The notes: a model not told the origin generated them from the letters alone. Numbered from the stretch's first letter, positions 42,118 through 54,405 are shown. The stretch: 64,000 nucleotides of DNA from Sistotremastrum niveocremeum HHB9708 (GCA_001630475.1 KV419425.1:44320-108319), one strand, 5' to 3'. Numbers and translations are program-made.

Positions 42118-43667
42118 ATGAAGAAATCACGTTGGGCCATGAATGCGGAGTCAAAATCGATAGCTTGTCCTGGATATTCGGTGGTGGACTTGGATGCCCT
42201 GTTCGTTGGCAAACAGCCAGAGTCCTGGAAAGTTGGGGTGATATTTCGTCGCAAGCGGGATGAGAGACTCTCACGTCGAGAGGAGGGAGTCTGTTTCGGG
42301 GCATGGGACAGAGATAACAGCCTATTGGATCGACCTCGACACCCTGTCTCATTGAAAGGGGAGCATTGGTCGGATTGCGCCGTGGAGATTCGCTTCGGGG
42401 TGAGTATTGAGTGTGGCAACAAGTGTTAACTCACCAATTTAAATCATACAGTGGCCAGGAGTCGTACATGAAAAGTTCATGATCAATCTGAAAGATTGTC
42501 ACGTCGATTATGTGTTCTGGCAAATGTATGGGATCACTGAGCAACTCCTTGAGGTGAGAGTGTCAATTAGTGCATGCATTTTGAGATGCTGAGCTTCCGC
42601 AGAGTGAGTCAGTGCAACGCGCCAGAGGAAGGACGCTGAAGGAATCACTGAGCATGGATACTCTGATACTATGTCGGTTGAAACAAGTCGACATCAATGC
42701 TTGGCAGCCGGTCTTTATCTTAGAGGAACCGACCAACATTTCTCGGCCTCATTCTCGTCGTTCTTCGCTCCAAGTATCACCTCGAAACCTTCCACGCTTT
42801 CACACCACGCGACGGTCGTCCGACACGCTCACCATCATTTCCTCGAAGGATTTGACCGGCTCTGAGTCAATCCCGTCCATGTCTCCAGCATCTCAATCTG
42901 AAGGTGGGAGCATTAGTCGGGCGTTCACGCCACTTCCCACTGGAATCGACACGTCCTCCGCTTCTGGACTGGAAAGTTCGCCAGCGACAACCCGTTCCAA
43001 CAGCAGCCCGAGTCTTTCAGAGGTTTCGGGTTGTTCCAATGGGATAACGATGATCCGAGATCAAGCCGAGGTGGGGAAGAGTAACTTGGACGAGTCACTC
43101 AGCGCATCAGACATGTGCGAGATCCCAGGGAAACCGAACTCCCCCAGAGACAATATTTTCGATATGCCATGCGAGTATTCCTGGAACTCTGATCCTAGTC
43201 ACCTGGGCCCTCTTGCGATAGCAGATAGAATGAGTCGGGATCATAGTGATCACCTCATGAGTCACCTTTTGCCGGCATTCGAATTGGTCCCACAGGACAT
43301 CGGTTCGGAGTCAGCGTTTCCCTGCCCTACAGACGCGACTCGGAGAGTTGCTGGATCGAACGGTCGAGGTAGCCTGAGTACGAATCACACCTCAGCAAGG
43401 GATTATATTCAGTTGTCGCAACAACCAGATGGGTATGTTCGATTGGAGATGCAACTTACTCTCTATGAGCGCCTTCATGCCCAAGGACTTCCCCGAGAAT
43501 TCCCTGCTCCCATCCCAGCTTCCGGTTTGAGCGTCGTGCCCGAGTCCCTCCAATCGACAGTCCTAGATAATGACTTTGTTTGGGTTGACCACTCGGTTGG
43601 GACGGAAGACTCTCTTTCGCAGTGGATGTGGGAAGCGCTAAGGGGGGCAGGAGGACAATTTATGTAA
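42118..43667 (+). CDS. Hypothetical protein, 482 aa
   Basis: Three exons: 42118-42399, 42452-42553 and 42603-43667, all introns phase 0 (donors GTGAGT and GTGAGA, acceptors CATACAG and CCGCAG). The N-terminal about 130 residues look folded (VVDLDALFVGKQPESWKVGV, GEHWSDCAVEIRFG, WPGVVHEKFMINLKDCHVDY). The middle is Ser/Pro-rich and probably disordered. The C-terminal 80 residues look folded again (YVRLEMQLTLYERLHAQGLP, DNDFVWVDHSVGTEDS, QWMWEALRGAG). No domain is recognised. The gene is tail-to-tail with the Tnp2 transposase, 470 bp away. The true start could be upstream because no TATA box is evident. Confidence 0.65.
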
Positions 43668-44136
43668 GAATTTTGTCGGGTATTAGGTTCCCCAGAGCGT
43701 GGAATAAAGATCGTCAAAGTCTTGTTCCATGGAATACGCGGACGGTTCTCATCATTGAAGAGCCGTCTGCCTGGGCAAAGGCATCTAAAAAGGTCGTTAG
43801 ACATGACATCAGCGTGCCAATGTTAGGGGAGTTTTGGTAGACCGGGTATATTCAATATGCTCATGATTCATACATAACGGGAGGTATTTGTAGTATGACT
43901 CTCGCAATCATCGTATACACTTGAATAGGAGACTCATTGTGTAAGTATATGACGTGAAATGTAGATACAATACCCTGAAGCAGGGTTGAATTTTTATAGT
44001 TGTGCCGGATTGTAAGGGATGATACAGGGACTGGAAGAGGAGGGAGATCGGAGACGCGATTGGGGCTAATCTTCGGCAGAAGGAATAGGTGGATTCTTGT
44101 GTGTGATGCCGTTCTGTTGAATGGTGAATCCCTGAC
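43668..44136. other. Intergenic region, probable 3' side of the Tnp2 element
   Basis: Non-coding DNA between convergent genes. It should contain the 3' terminal region of the Tnp2 element, but no terminal inverted repeat could be matched by eye to the other side. Confidence 0.35.
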
Positions 44137-47100
44137 TCACAGCGGAACAGGTATACGACTTACTCTGTCGAGAGGCAAAATCCATCGAAAATCGCGACAG
44201 ATCCCTACAGGTCTTGTTTGCTCTGGGAGCGATTGAAGGTGCCGCAGATTCGGGGGTGACCTTGGGGATAACTCAGCTGGAATCCCATCACTGCTTTCAT
44301 ATTGCGAGCAAAGGCAATCCAGGCTAACCGGTGCATGTGCACAGTGACATATGACATCTGTGAGTGGGATCACAATGTCAGAATCGTCAAAGGTGTCGTG
44401 ATAGATTGATCCGGCAAAGGGTCCATAGGAGCGAAAACGATCATAACATAGGTCGTCGCTCGAAAGGCACTTGAAGGGAGAAATGACAGCATACTGCTCA
44501 GTCAAGTTCATGGCCGCGACAGAGGTTTTAGGGAGAGGCACGGTATGTGTGAATAGCACTTGAATCCTCCCCGCGGCGTAAGAGTCGGACTTCCGAAATA
44601 GGACCGTACAATCACGAAGAGAACTAGAGTGAGTGTGGAGCCTGACACCGTGAAATTCAAGAGATTCGAATTTCTGGACCTCGTTGGCAACGAGTATCGA
44701 GGGTGGATTGGCTGAGTAAGTGGACACAAATGGTCTTTCAGTGCGGTGTGCGGTGTTAAGATGTTTCAGTAATGTCTGGAAGTGTTCGGGGGTTAAATGT
44801 TGGGGACGTCTTTTCAAGTGGGAAAGTGTGTCGTTGTTTGCTTCGGCTAGCTCGGGGCTGATGAAGTCGTCCAGTAGGTCGCTGAGAAGAGTTCCGCGGG
44901 TTGTCGGTTTGAAGAAACGCTCAATACCGTCCTGTACCTTCTTTAGTGTATCCGGCAAGGCCTTGCCCAACCGGTCAAATATTGCGGTGAGGTTACTGCG
45001 CATGCAGAAGTATCGCAGATATGTTCCCCCTATCTCTTCTGTTAAACAGGTTTAAGTAAGAGACGATTGAAGCATGAGATTGAAGGAAAGTTACCGATTT
45101 TAGAGTTTGTATTGATCGTGTGCATTATCCCGTTATATCGTTCGAATGGATATGCGCGCCATGCATGAACGGGTCCAAAAGCTTTTAGCAAGGTTCCGAA
45201 ATGAAGGGCGAGGTGTTGATAGATTGAGAAGACCTTATCTAGGAAAAGCTCTCCATGGCTGGCGAGATATTCTCGAATGTGTCCCTCATACGCCGCAATG
45301 ATCGCGGAATTCGTCTGCCGCAAAGTGGCATATTCTCCAGCAGCAACCAGGTGCATGAGATTAGTGAGAATGGCGGGATAACGACCACCTTGGTTCCTCC
45401 AACCCTTGATCAGCGAAAAAACTAGCGTGATGGTGACGAAATTCCTCCATTCGTCAGCTTTCAACGTTCCGGCGGCGGCGGTACCGGCTCGATGAGGAGC
45501 CCGCCCGATCCAAGAAGGTGTGGTAATCGTCTCGTTATCTGACCAAATGGCAGCGAGGGTTTTCCGACCGAGGACAACTGAATGGACCACTTCACGTCTC
45601 TGGGGGCAGGGTTCGAGACCATCATAAGAATGGAATTGAGTGTACTCACCCAAGTCATCAGTGCCTTTAGGAGACTGGCTTCATCGTCGGCACTGACCAG
45701 CTTCTTACATTTACACAGAGCTTGCAGACGCTCGACTCCAAGGGCCAGTAACTGCTTTTGCGAGGTTCCAGGCGACGATAGGAGTTGTTCGTCTTCCCAC
45801 AAGATATCTTCAGGGGATAATGGAGCATTTGACGGATTCGTGGCGTTGTCAGTGTCGTCCGCAATGCCGAGTGACCGTTCGGTGGGTCGGTAACGCTAGG
45901 TCATTGTGAGCGGGGATCAGGTAATATTCAGAGCAATGAGCGGACCTCCTCTTCGATTCTTTTAATGACCTGGTCGAGAGAGCCTTCGGAGGAAAGGTTG
46001 TTGGCTTCGCAGATTGCACGACATCGCTCCAATCCGAGCTTTTGTAACAGGCGATAGGGGGATGGATGATGGATAGCGACATGCTCTTCGGACCATCCTG
46101 GATTCTGAGCCGGTTGCTTGGCATGCTAAAAGACAGCGATCACTCGTCAGCACGCCAACGTCCTTCATACCCAGCTGTAAATGCGTACGTAATCAACCAG
46201 AGCAGCTGTGATGACTGTCTTAGTGGCCTTGGCTGCCACCTTCACTTTAACTTCTTCACAGAGAGCCTTGAGAATTTCGCGGTTGAAGGTCATTAAGTAT
46301 TTTTGTCGATCGAAACCCTCGTCCAGTGGCCAGTCCAAACCCCATCGTGCTCGAAGCACTTTTCGGGAAAAAGCGTTGTCAGCTTTACTGAGGCGCAAGT
46401 CGTTGCCGTTATTGGTATCGGACTGAGAGCAGTAAGATCATTCTGAGTGAGTATACAGGGTCTGGATAATTGCTAAACTAACCCAGGCCAATAATGATGT
46501 CACAAAGGGTGCTCTTGCTCTTCCGCCCCATGGCAAACCTCGTTCCGCGCAGAGACTCCGTAGAACGCTAAGGGGTAGCCGAATGAGAACAGAGGATTTC
46601 TTCTTTGCAATGAGTTCGGCATATTCTTGTCGCTTTTTGGGATCTCGAACTCTTGGCGGTTTCTCGGTGTTCCCATCGCCATCGGCTGCCGTTGCGCTCA
46701 TTCCAAGAACATGGCGACAGTGTCTCTCGTACAAAGCGCTGAGCATATGCATGGAGTCTATGACCTTGAACTGGATAGGATTCCAGTATCGAAGCCGAAG
46801 TAGCTCCGACCATCGCGCACCCTTCTCCTGCTCGAGGGTATCCATTTCGGATTCCGTTTCGGCATTCTTCCATTCTTCTGCGCATTCTCGATGGACAGAT
46901 GAGAGTCTTGGGGGAAAGGTGAGATCCGGTTCTCCAAGTTCGTGTTTTGTGACCCAGCAATAGGGGCATGCCATGGTCGCGTTATGATTCCGAAAGCCGG
47001 CCACATCATTGGAAGCGGGAAGATCGCACACAAGAGGGACGAGTGCGGCTCGAATTTTTCTGCCATGAGGTGATTTGGGTGTAGGAATGATGAGTCCCGA

Positions 47101-48734
47101 TTTCCAGAGGACCTCGAGATCGTCAACCAGATGCTGGAGGATGCGATTGATCTGAGCTTTGGATGGTTTATTTGGGCCTGGAACGAGGCCAGCGACGTAA
47201 ACATTTTCGACTTTGTACCGAAGGGAGGGGGGAAGATTTGGGCAGACCATATATATGGCTTCGACGGAGGCGGCACGGCCTCCGTGACGGTTGCCCTCTG
47301 GATTGAAGCCGTCTACGTTCAAACTGAACGCATACCGTCCCTCTTTGCCATCGACAAAGAAGAGAGAGCCATCGTCATCTTTGAAGTTGCGAAATACATC
47401 GCCATCCCAAATATCCTGCATGTCGGTCGGAGGATCGTCCATGACACGACGAGTTCGTGCGTCCATGATCGCCTCCATATCAGGACGTGCGAGTAACCGT
47501 GCCAGCCAATGAGAGAGGTCTTGATGCACGTATTTGCGAATAGGACGGTCAGGGTACTTCGTCTTGAATAGAGGGGTACCACACGCAGGTGATTGGCGAG
47601 CAGTCCTGAAGGTACAGCGTCGTTCAACAGTATCTTCTGGGTAACAGGCGAAACATTTGGGGCAACAGATATATGTGCGGGTTTCGGGGAGTAAATCGAG
47701 GAGGCGGTATATTTTGCGAGGATTGGGGGCAGGACTGCGTAGCCAATGCATCCAGGAGGTGGGGGCTGTACTGAGGTGTGGGAGGAGCATTGCGATTATC
47801 CATTCGAATAGAGCCTGAATAAAACCCATATCTTTCAGGGAAATGCTACAAAGAATGTGTAGCGCTGCAAGGAATACCACGCAGACCAGTGGAAGAATAG
47901 GGAGACCATAGTCGCTATTGACATTGTCTAGGTATCTTCCTGCAAGATGATCAGTGAGTGCGAATGGTATGAGTGAATTCGCTTACGCAAGGACTTAGCA
48001 TTGTCATCGTTGGCAGTTTCTGGTGCGGACTGCCGCTGCCGTCTCCATTCTCGACGTTTGAGTTTATCGATTTGCTTGAGGTGGTCATCTACGCAACTTT
48101 TGATAGAGCTATAGGGAGTTTTCTTCGTCGCAGATGCTCTGGCACCCAGACTTTCCGCGTGTCCACGAATCCGAAAGAGTTCGGATTCCAGATTCAGGAG
48201 AGTTGCGTTCTCCCGTGCTGTCGGATTGAGAGAGCATGGACCATGATTGACTCGACCATGTAAGCTCGAAGAAGAGTATTGGACGTCGCGCTGGGGTGTT
48301 TTCGCGAAGATGAGATGCGCAGGCGATTGGAAAGAGGCGATAAGGCTCTCGATCTCGCGGGCCAAGATTACCGAGGGCGGATCAACCCTTGGATTGCCAT
48401 CGCGCTTGATTCTAGTCGGCGATTTGAGATCTATAAGTGGTTTAGCAGACGAATTGACTCGTTGGATGAGAGAGTGATCACCTGTAGCAGGGCTCGAAAG
48501 CGCTTCCGGAATGCCGACAGGGTTCCGAATGCGTGGCGGCGGACTGGAGCGTTGCCGAACTTCTGCTTTATTTTTCTCGAGCATTGGAGGACTTGGAGAT
48601 GGTGTAGTATATGCTTCGCGGTGAGCCTTCTTGATGTTCGCTGAGACCAGGGCTCCGGACACGAGTTTGCCCGTCGCTGGGTCAATGACTGTCCCCGTAG
48701 CACAAATGCTACAGGTACAGAGAGACGTGCCCAT
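44137..48734 (-). CDS. Tnp2-family transposase, 1423 aa
   Basis: Seven exons (48734-47987, 47939-46483, 46422-46189, 46125-45946, 45895-45650, 45599-45095, 45038-44137) close in one frame. The N-terminus MGTSLCTCSICATGTVIDP has clustered cysteines. The centre matches basidiomycete Tnp2 (Transposase_21) proteins: TYICCPKCFACYP, DIWDGDVFRNF, FSLNVDGFNPEGNRHGG, YVAGLVPGPNKPSKAQ, LVPLVCDLPASNDVAGFRNH, MACPYCWV, and FKVIDSMHMLSALYERHCRH. The C-terminal third has ERYNGIMHTINTNSKIG and a cysteine-rich stretch. The protein would cut and move the element. No in-frame stop was found, so it may be active or recently active. TATAAAAG (48783-48790, minus strand) lies about 50 bp before the ATG. Confidence 0.88.
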
Positions 48735-48782
48735 GATAGAATCAATAAAAGCACGCACCATCCATTATCTGGCAAAACACCT

Positions 48783-48790
48783 CTTTTATA
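48783..48790 (-). promoter_or_regulatory. TATA box of the Tnp2 transposase
   Basis: It reads TATAAAAG on the minus strand, 49 bp upstream of the ATG at 48734. The orientation and spacing suit a fungal core promoter. Confidence 0.55.
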
Positions 48791-48826
48791 GTCATGTGTC
48801 CCTTGTGTTCCTTGGCTTTCCAAGTT

Positions 48827-48852
48827 CGGTATGTGCAGCGTTCATTGACAAC
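48827..48852 (+). repeat. Subterminal direct repeat 1 of the Tnp2 element
   Basis: A 26-bp unit starting CGGTATGTGCAGCGTTCATT matches 48918-48943 (CGGTATGTACAGCCTTCATT) at 23 of 26 positions. Repeated short motifs near the ends are typical transposase-binding sites of CACTA-type transposons. Confidence 0.6.
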
Positions 48853-48917
48853 CCGCACCCCTTCGGTCTATGATCAACAATTCTGAGAACGTCACTGGTG
48901 TCATGAATGTCCTATAG

Positions 48918-48943
48918 CGGTATGTACAGCCTTCATTGAGAAC
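48918..48943 (+). repeat. Subterminal direct repeat 2 of the Tnp2 element
   Basis: Second copy of the 26-bp unit, 91 bp from the first, differing at three positions. Confidence 0.6.
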
Positions 48944-49269
48944 GTACGCTTGATCTGTCCACCCCTGAGAGTTCCGACTACACCGCTCGTGGCATTCGGT
49001 TCCCCATTGAGCATTGTTTCGGCCGGACCGTCCCGTGATGACGTCACTTTGAGAACGGACGGATTCAGGAAAGCGGTTGCGATTTACAGATAGATACCTT
49101 GGCTGCTTCGAGCAGAGGAATATCATTGATGTTGTTATCGCTGTGACTCGTGTTTGCCTCACAGGGCGAAAGCGTTTTCCGTTAATTTCATATGTTGTTG
49201 AATCTCGAAAAGCTGGTGCACAAATCTATAATCTAGCACTAAGGAATGGATAATCTAAGGATTGAATCC

Positions 49270-49909
49270 TTAACGCGGGTCCTCAAAATGCTGAAGAGCC
49301 TGTCTCTGCCGTTCAAAGATCATCGGTCTGTGCGCGCACGATTCAGCGATTACGTCATCGACGGAGAAGAGTCGACTTACACTAAACCACTCGAAGGGAG
49401 AGAACTCATGTTCCGGAAAAGTCAGATGGCCATAGCAGACGAATATAATTGAGAGGGCGATTGCAGTGGAGATCAGTAGCATCGTGCAACCGAGCAGAAG
49501 ACACGTCATCTGGGTAGAGGGCGAGATATGGACGACCAAGGATTCGACAGGTTGCAGTGAGGCATGGCGTTCTTCCGACGATTCTCCCCAAAAAGCCTCC
49601 AGGGTCAGGGTCGTGAGCAGGACGGTCTGGCAACACAGGAATCTTGGGATACGTACCTTGGCTATACAATCCTTGAGACTCGGCGGCGTGATACGTGTTT
49701 CCTCCAACGGCTCTTCAGACGGGAGGCCGCCGAAATTCTCTGTGATCCACACAAAGTTACTATAGATATTACTCGATTCTAGAGCTTGCAGGGATAGACT
49801 TACTGGATGGAACAGATGCCGGAGTTTCAGAAGGAGGTCGCCGCCAAAGACGATCTCCTTTTCTGAATTTTCCCTCTATTGAGGACCACTGAGAGGAACT
49901 AGAGGTCAT
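49270..49909 (-). CDS. Small single-pass membrane protein of unknown function
   Basis: Exon 1 (49909-49804) starts MTSSSSQWSSIEGKFRKGDR. Exon 2 begins at 49739 and continues NFGGLPSEEPLEETRITPP. One transmembrane helix, TCLLLGCTMLLISTAIALSI, follows a Cys-containing region (RFLCCQTVLLTTLTLEAFW) that may be partly membrane-associated. After FSPFEWFS a GTAAGT donor at 49380 suggests a last short exon. Two acceptors are possible, giving either a stop about four residues on or the ending RQALQHFEDPR at 49270. The gene is divergent from the 50195 gene. No family is recognised. Confidence 0.55.
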
Positions 49910-50194
49910 GCGGTGTAGTTCGTTGTCTGACAGACTTCGAGGGGACGGGGATCATTCTGGTCAAGAGAGAGGGACGGCTGATATTGCCATTCGGAAGCCC
50001 AGATTGGGATAGCCGGTCGGGATTCGGAACGACCGAGCGACCGAATTCGACAGCCCGTGACCACGCTAGCACAGTCGACCCTAAATGGATATCCATCGCA
50101 CACCATGTCCGTATCAAAGAAAGGTATGACACCCTCTCGTTGTAGGCGCACGGCTTATAAAGCCCAGGATTTCAGAGTATGATAGGCGTCCTCC
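49910..50194. promoter_or_regulatory. Divergent promoter with TATA box
   Basis: About 285 bp between divergent genes. TTATAAAG at 50155-50162 lies 33 bp before the plus-strand ATG at 50195. Confidence 0.5.
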
Positions 50195-51373
50195 ATGCCT
50201 CCAGTCCGTGTCTTTACTCAGCCACCGTTGAACGGTCTGCGAGTATTCACACTCGAAGCTTCCGGTACAGAGGTCAAATCACCACTAGATACTGCAGCTG
50301 CCCCGCCATCGTGAGCATTATATCCGCCAGCTTGCCCTGCTTAACAATTCTGGCTTGTAGTGATCTCGCAAATCATGACCACCATCATCGTGGCACCCCT
50401 CCGACGGCGGTTCACTTACTTAACTCGGACAACTCGAGAGATGCTGGAGCGGGAGATCGAAATGCTGGAGCCCAATTAGCTACATTTCCTCGGCTGGGTA
50501 GCGCCACGCCGATAGCAGGGAACGGCACACACATTCGAGTATCACCATCCAGGGAAACGGTTTGTGACTCTCTTTCTGAAAATCTCACAATCTAATGGAA
50601 TCTCCAGCGCACAGACCATCATGCCTACGCGATCGGCGAAAAGATTTCCCTTCAAGTTGTGGATATGAACAGGGCGCCGACTTGGACTCACGATGCGAAT
50701 TCGATAGAATGGTGCGTTTTTTGCCCGTTCCTCGACGACTACACACCGAGACCGAATCGTCGTCATAGCTCAATATTTCGAAACGGCCATCAAGTAATTT
50801 TGAGATTAGATCGAATTGGGGCAAGGGCACTGTGCGTTGACTATGCTTTATTCTTATGCAATGATTCCGAAAGCCAGTTTTAGTCTTCAATCGATCAACA
50901 CTGCCTTCCTCCAATCGCACGATGACTCCGTTGATTCTTCGTCGCCTCTCCAAACTAATCGTGCCATGAGTCCATTTGACCCCTCCCCTGTCGTGCAAGA
51001 CCCGGAAAGGCCTTATCGCCTTTCACCTATTCGACATACTCGTACTGCACGTCAGGGACCTGCATGGGTGTTATGGCGAGAAACTGCGGCGGCACTCCTC
51101 GAACGCAACAGTTCAGCATTGATCGTTCCTCTCGTTTCCGCTGATACTGCGTCCCCAGGAGATGTCTACGAACTCCGTTACACCGTCAAAGACAGGACAT
51201 ACTGGGTGAGACAGGAAACCTCGCTTTGGCTTCCATCGCTACCGGGCATTCGTCATCCGGTTTTGCCGGAATATATTTTACATCTCAGAGAAGAAACTTC
51301 CGATCCATCATGGATCAAGGCCGAGACGAAGAAGAAGTATGATCGTGAGCTTGAGAAGGCTAAAGTCACTTGA
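50195..51373 (+). CDS. Hypothetical protein, 342 aa
   Basis: Four exons: 50195-50310, 50361-50559, 50608-50831 and 50884-51373, with introns of 48-52 nt and conserved frame across phases 2, 0 and 2. It starts MPPVRVFTQPPLNGLRVFTL. The middle exon reads HHAYAIGEKISLQVVDMNRA and IEWCVFCPFLDDYTPRP, suggesting a small beta-rich domain. The last exon has GPAWVLWRETAAALL, YELRYTVKDRTYWVRQE and a basic helical C-terminus (AETKKKYDRELEKAK). No family is recognised. It is divergent from the membrane-protein gene, with a TATA box 33 bp upstream of the ATG, which is a short leader. Confidence 0.65.
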
Positions 51374-51490
51374 GTGTTTGATACTTTTTTTTTGTTCTGG
51401 TGAATGAGGCAAGTTATTGCGTCAGAATGAATATGTATATCCGTCCATGCACAGAATCATAATGTATTGAAAATGGTCAAATAATATTAA

Positions 51491-53274
51491 TCAGACGTTT
51501 CTCATGGTGACAAATTGACTGCGTAAGTCTTGAAAAGGACCAGATGAGTTACCTCTCAAAACAGCAAATAAAATCGCAATCAGGGCAAACGTGAACTTGA
51601 TGGCGTTCGTCAGTTTGCAGGGCGGGAGTGAAGAAATGGTTCGCGCACCATTACACGATGGCAAAGACTCGAGCTCCGAGACGATTGGGGAATCACAGGG
51701 ACAGACGTATGCTGAGAATTTGAGTGTTGGATGCCGTGCGAACGGACTCCACTCACGGGGATATGTGCATCAGTACCAATGGACATGTATTGCCCTCAAA
51801 TGCAAGTATTAGTTAACATCGCCAAGGACTGCAGATGCCACAACAGACTTACATGCACTGCCCTCTCCGACGCTTTCCCAAACCCGCACAATACTCTGTC
51901 CATGCTCTTGGACTACTGTTGCTACACAGCTCAAACCGCTGTGGGGATGGAATGAGCTCTGTGCAGACGGATCAGTCCCTAGACACTTTGCAAGTCAGAC
52001 GTCTCACAGCTAACGCTTGGATTATTCCGCCTGTCCCATGATCAAATTAGTGAAAACTCAGAATCTAGCTAGTGAAGATTGTACCATCATGATTCAAATG
52101 CTCAACGATCCTACCGCTCTTGACATCCCACACATCGGCATTTCCACAATCTTTTCCTCCAACTAGAACAAAATCAGGGGAAAGCCATGCCATCGGACCT
52201 CCCAGGCGTCCATGATGGATCACTCTTGCGGAAACCTGAATCGGATCCGATTCGCCGTTGGCGACGTCTTCGCAATAGTGGAATCGAAGCTCCCCGCGAT
52301 TCTTCATTGTCACTAAGGCCAGGCCCTGAGGAGTGATAGGCAATCCGGCGGCGTATCTGCAATATATCTGAATAAACGCAAATCAAAGGTAAGCGGATGT
52401 ACAACTCACATGGGTGTATCCACATTGGCATCCCATAAGAACTCTTCTGTCTGCATTGACAAGCACCTGCAACTCGCGCACGTCAATGGCTGTATAGCTG
52501 GGAGCCAGGTCGAACGCACACCAGTCCTCCATCCTTGAATAAGATGGCGAGAAAAGATTGAGATCCCAGGGCTTGAATATGCGCAACAGGAGGGCAATTT
52601 TGTCCGTCCAGGAAGGAGGCCTTCTTTGCCCATTCTGAATGGCTATCGGGTCAATCTCAGACTCTCGAGAAACCAGGATGACACGTACCGTCGCCATCGC
52701 GCAGCCATAGCACGCACCCGTCCGATCGTCCACCAGTAACCAAATGACCTCCTGAGAGATACTGGGAGAGCGCTGAAATGGGTGACGATTGCGCCGGCTG
52801 TTGGAACGCCGTGATATTTGCGGTATCCTGTATCCGCGAGACAATCTGGAGCCATCTAGTGGTAATTCAAAGGGAACTTACTCGGTTGAACGTCAATGTT
52901 AAGAGCACTCCATTCTGTAGGCCACATGCGAGTGTCCATCCAGCTGTGCTGGATTCAATCCACGAAAGACAAAATATTGCTTCTCCAGTTGGGATGATGC
53001 ATGCGTCCTTTGTCGCATCCCCAACTTCCCAAACAGCCAGCTCGTTAGCGCCTGTTGCTACATAGCGCAGACATGAGGATAAAGCGATACAATTCGTGCG
53101 TTTAGAATAAGTTCTGCGAAACGAAACACACGACTGCAAGGGCATCTGCAGAAGGTAAAGCAGCGATTCGGAGGACCCAGTCGGAATCCGGCTGTGCAAG
53201 GCTGTGATCTCTCGAGCCTCAATATTAATTATAATTACTCCGGATAATTTCGAAAGCAGAAGTAGGACGCGCAT
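51491..53274 (-). CDS. WD-repeat-like protein with possible C-terminal membrane segment, about 445 aa
   Basis: Proposed exons are 53274-52882, 52827-52689, 52634-52522, 52450-52410, 52356-52085, 52030-52008, 51958-51853, 51794-51649 and 51595-51491; all join in frame. Beta-propeller blades are visible: CLRYVATGANELAVWEVGD, TLACGLQNGVLLTLTFN, HLVTGGRSDGCVLWLRDGDG, LAILFKDGGL, FVLVGGKDCGNADVWDVKSG, and SCVATVVQEHGQSIVRVWES. The tail is Ser-rich, and the last exon, FTFALIAILFAVLRG, could be a membrane helix. The last two exons are the least certain; translation could end in HSRPAN instead. WD propellers serve as protein-interaction scaffolds; the partner is unknown. The start codon lies only 50 bp from the stop of the upstream F-box-like gene on the same strand. 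Confidence 0.65.
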
Positions 53275-53324
53275 GTGAGGCTCGTATTAAGCATTTGGCA
53301 TTTCTACTGCGGGATGATAATATT

Positions 53325-54405
53325 CTATATAATAGAAGAACATGACTGGCTCTCAAAACTGATGTATTCACTCATAGCATTCTCAACGTCTCGGAATTCC
53401 TTGGTAAGCTCCAGTCGCTGTCTCCCTAGCCGCCAAACATCCAGGCTACCTGTCGTCAAGGCCTTCCAGCTATTGGCAGCAGCCATGCTCCTTCGTCGTA
53501 TATCGATAACCGCCACGCGAGGATCAAGGACCTCGAACTCGTGGCGCGCAAATCTCGTTGCCGCCCACATTGGGTCAACTGGTGGTACGCTTCTTTTCTC
53601 GATGAAGCGGCAAAAGACGAGAATCACCAATTGCTGGTTCTCCTCGCAAAACTCCTTAACGTGAAGGGGCGGGAAGATCCGAGAGGAAGGGTAGAAAAGG
53701 GCCAAATGAGTGACGGTGGGGACGAGGCGAAGCAGATAGGAAATGGAAATGACGTTGGCCGGCCTATGCTCAATGGCGAGATGTGTACAATGGTTTAGAA
53801 AGCTGGGTGCGGAGAGGCCGTATTGCTGAAATCGATCGCAATCTATCTCGAATAGGATGACGTAACTGGGTTTACAATTGAATCTTTCAATTGACCAGTA
53901 CCCGTTGTTCCTGGGAGGGAACAAGCGGAAATCGCGAAGACTTGCGCCATGGATAGCCAGGCTTTCGATAGCATGGCATGCATCGAGCAGCGCGCGGTCG
54001 TATCTCGAGTCGAAGAAGGTATTGATGAAAAGATGCCGGACGCGCTTGAATCGGTCGAGATGCGTCTGTGGTTCGATGGAGATTAAGAACATGTGGATAT
54101 ATTTGGATATGCGGTATGTCTGGTAGAAAACTGGCATGATCCTTCTCGTAGAAAGGCGGTGTAGAAAGGCGGTTAGTTGGAGAACGGATGTGAGGCTGTG
54201 AAAATCGTACGCACCAATGGAAAAAGTTACTAGAGACCTTCATGAGTCTCAAACATCTCTTCCGACTACCCCGAGCAGCGAGCTTCACAATGATTAATTG
54301 AAGTTCAACTGGGAGTCTGGGACCGATCTGCGCACGGCTTGAAGCACCATCTCCTGCTGTTGCGGTCACGATTAACTGCATTGCAAACATCACGAGCCTA
54401 CCCAT
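53325..54405 (-). CDS. F-box-like protein, paralogue A, 335 aa
   Basis: Two exons: 54405-54215 and 54141-53325 (donor GTGCGT, acceptor GAGAAG). The N-terminus includes PRLPVELQLIIVKLAARGSR and CLRLMKVSSNFFHW, the shape of an F-box-like motif in Agaricomycete F-box proteins. The remainder is a lineage-specific domain with RVRHLFINTFFDSRYDRALL, NHCTHLAIEHRPANVISISY, LLRLVPTVTHLALFYPSSR and LDVWRLGRQRLELTKEF. Paralogue B at 55823-56820 shares this layout and the intron site. F-box proteins recruit substrates to SCF ubiquitin ligases; substrate binding here is unknown. The large number of such genes in these fungi suggests lineage-specific recognition roles. Confidence 0.65.

Larger units (their letters stand above)
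44137..48943 (-). mobile_element. Tnp2-type DNA transposon (CACTA/Plavaka-like), ends unresolved
   Basis: Defined by an intact transposase gene and, upstream of it, a pair of 26-bp direct repeats (48827-48852 and 48918-48943). The outer limits lie somewhere within 43668-44136 and 48944-49269, but terminal inverted repeats and target duplications were not identified. The surrounding genes are intact. Confidence 0.7.

Noticed and set aside
52383-52844. Single 153-codon frame as the WD-protein coding frame
   Set aside because: The propeller-like blades appear in other frames joined by good splice sites; this frame breaks the WD pattern.
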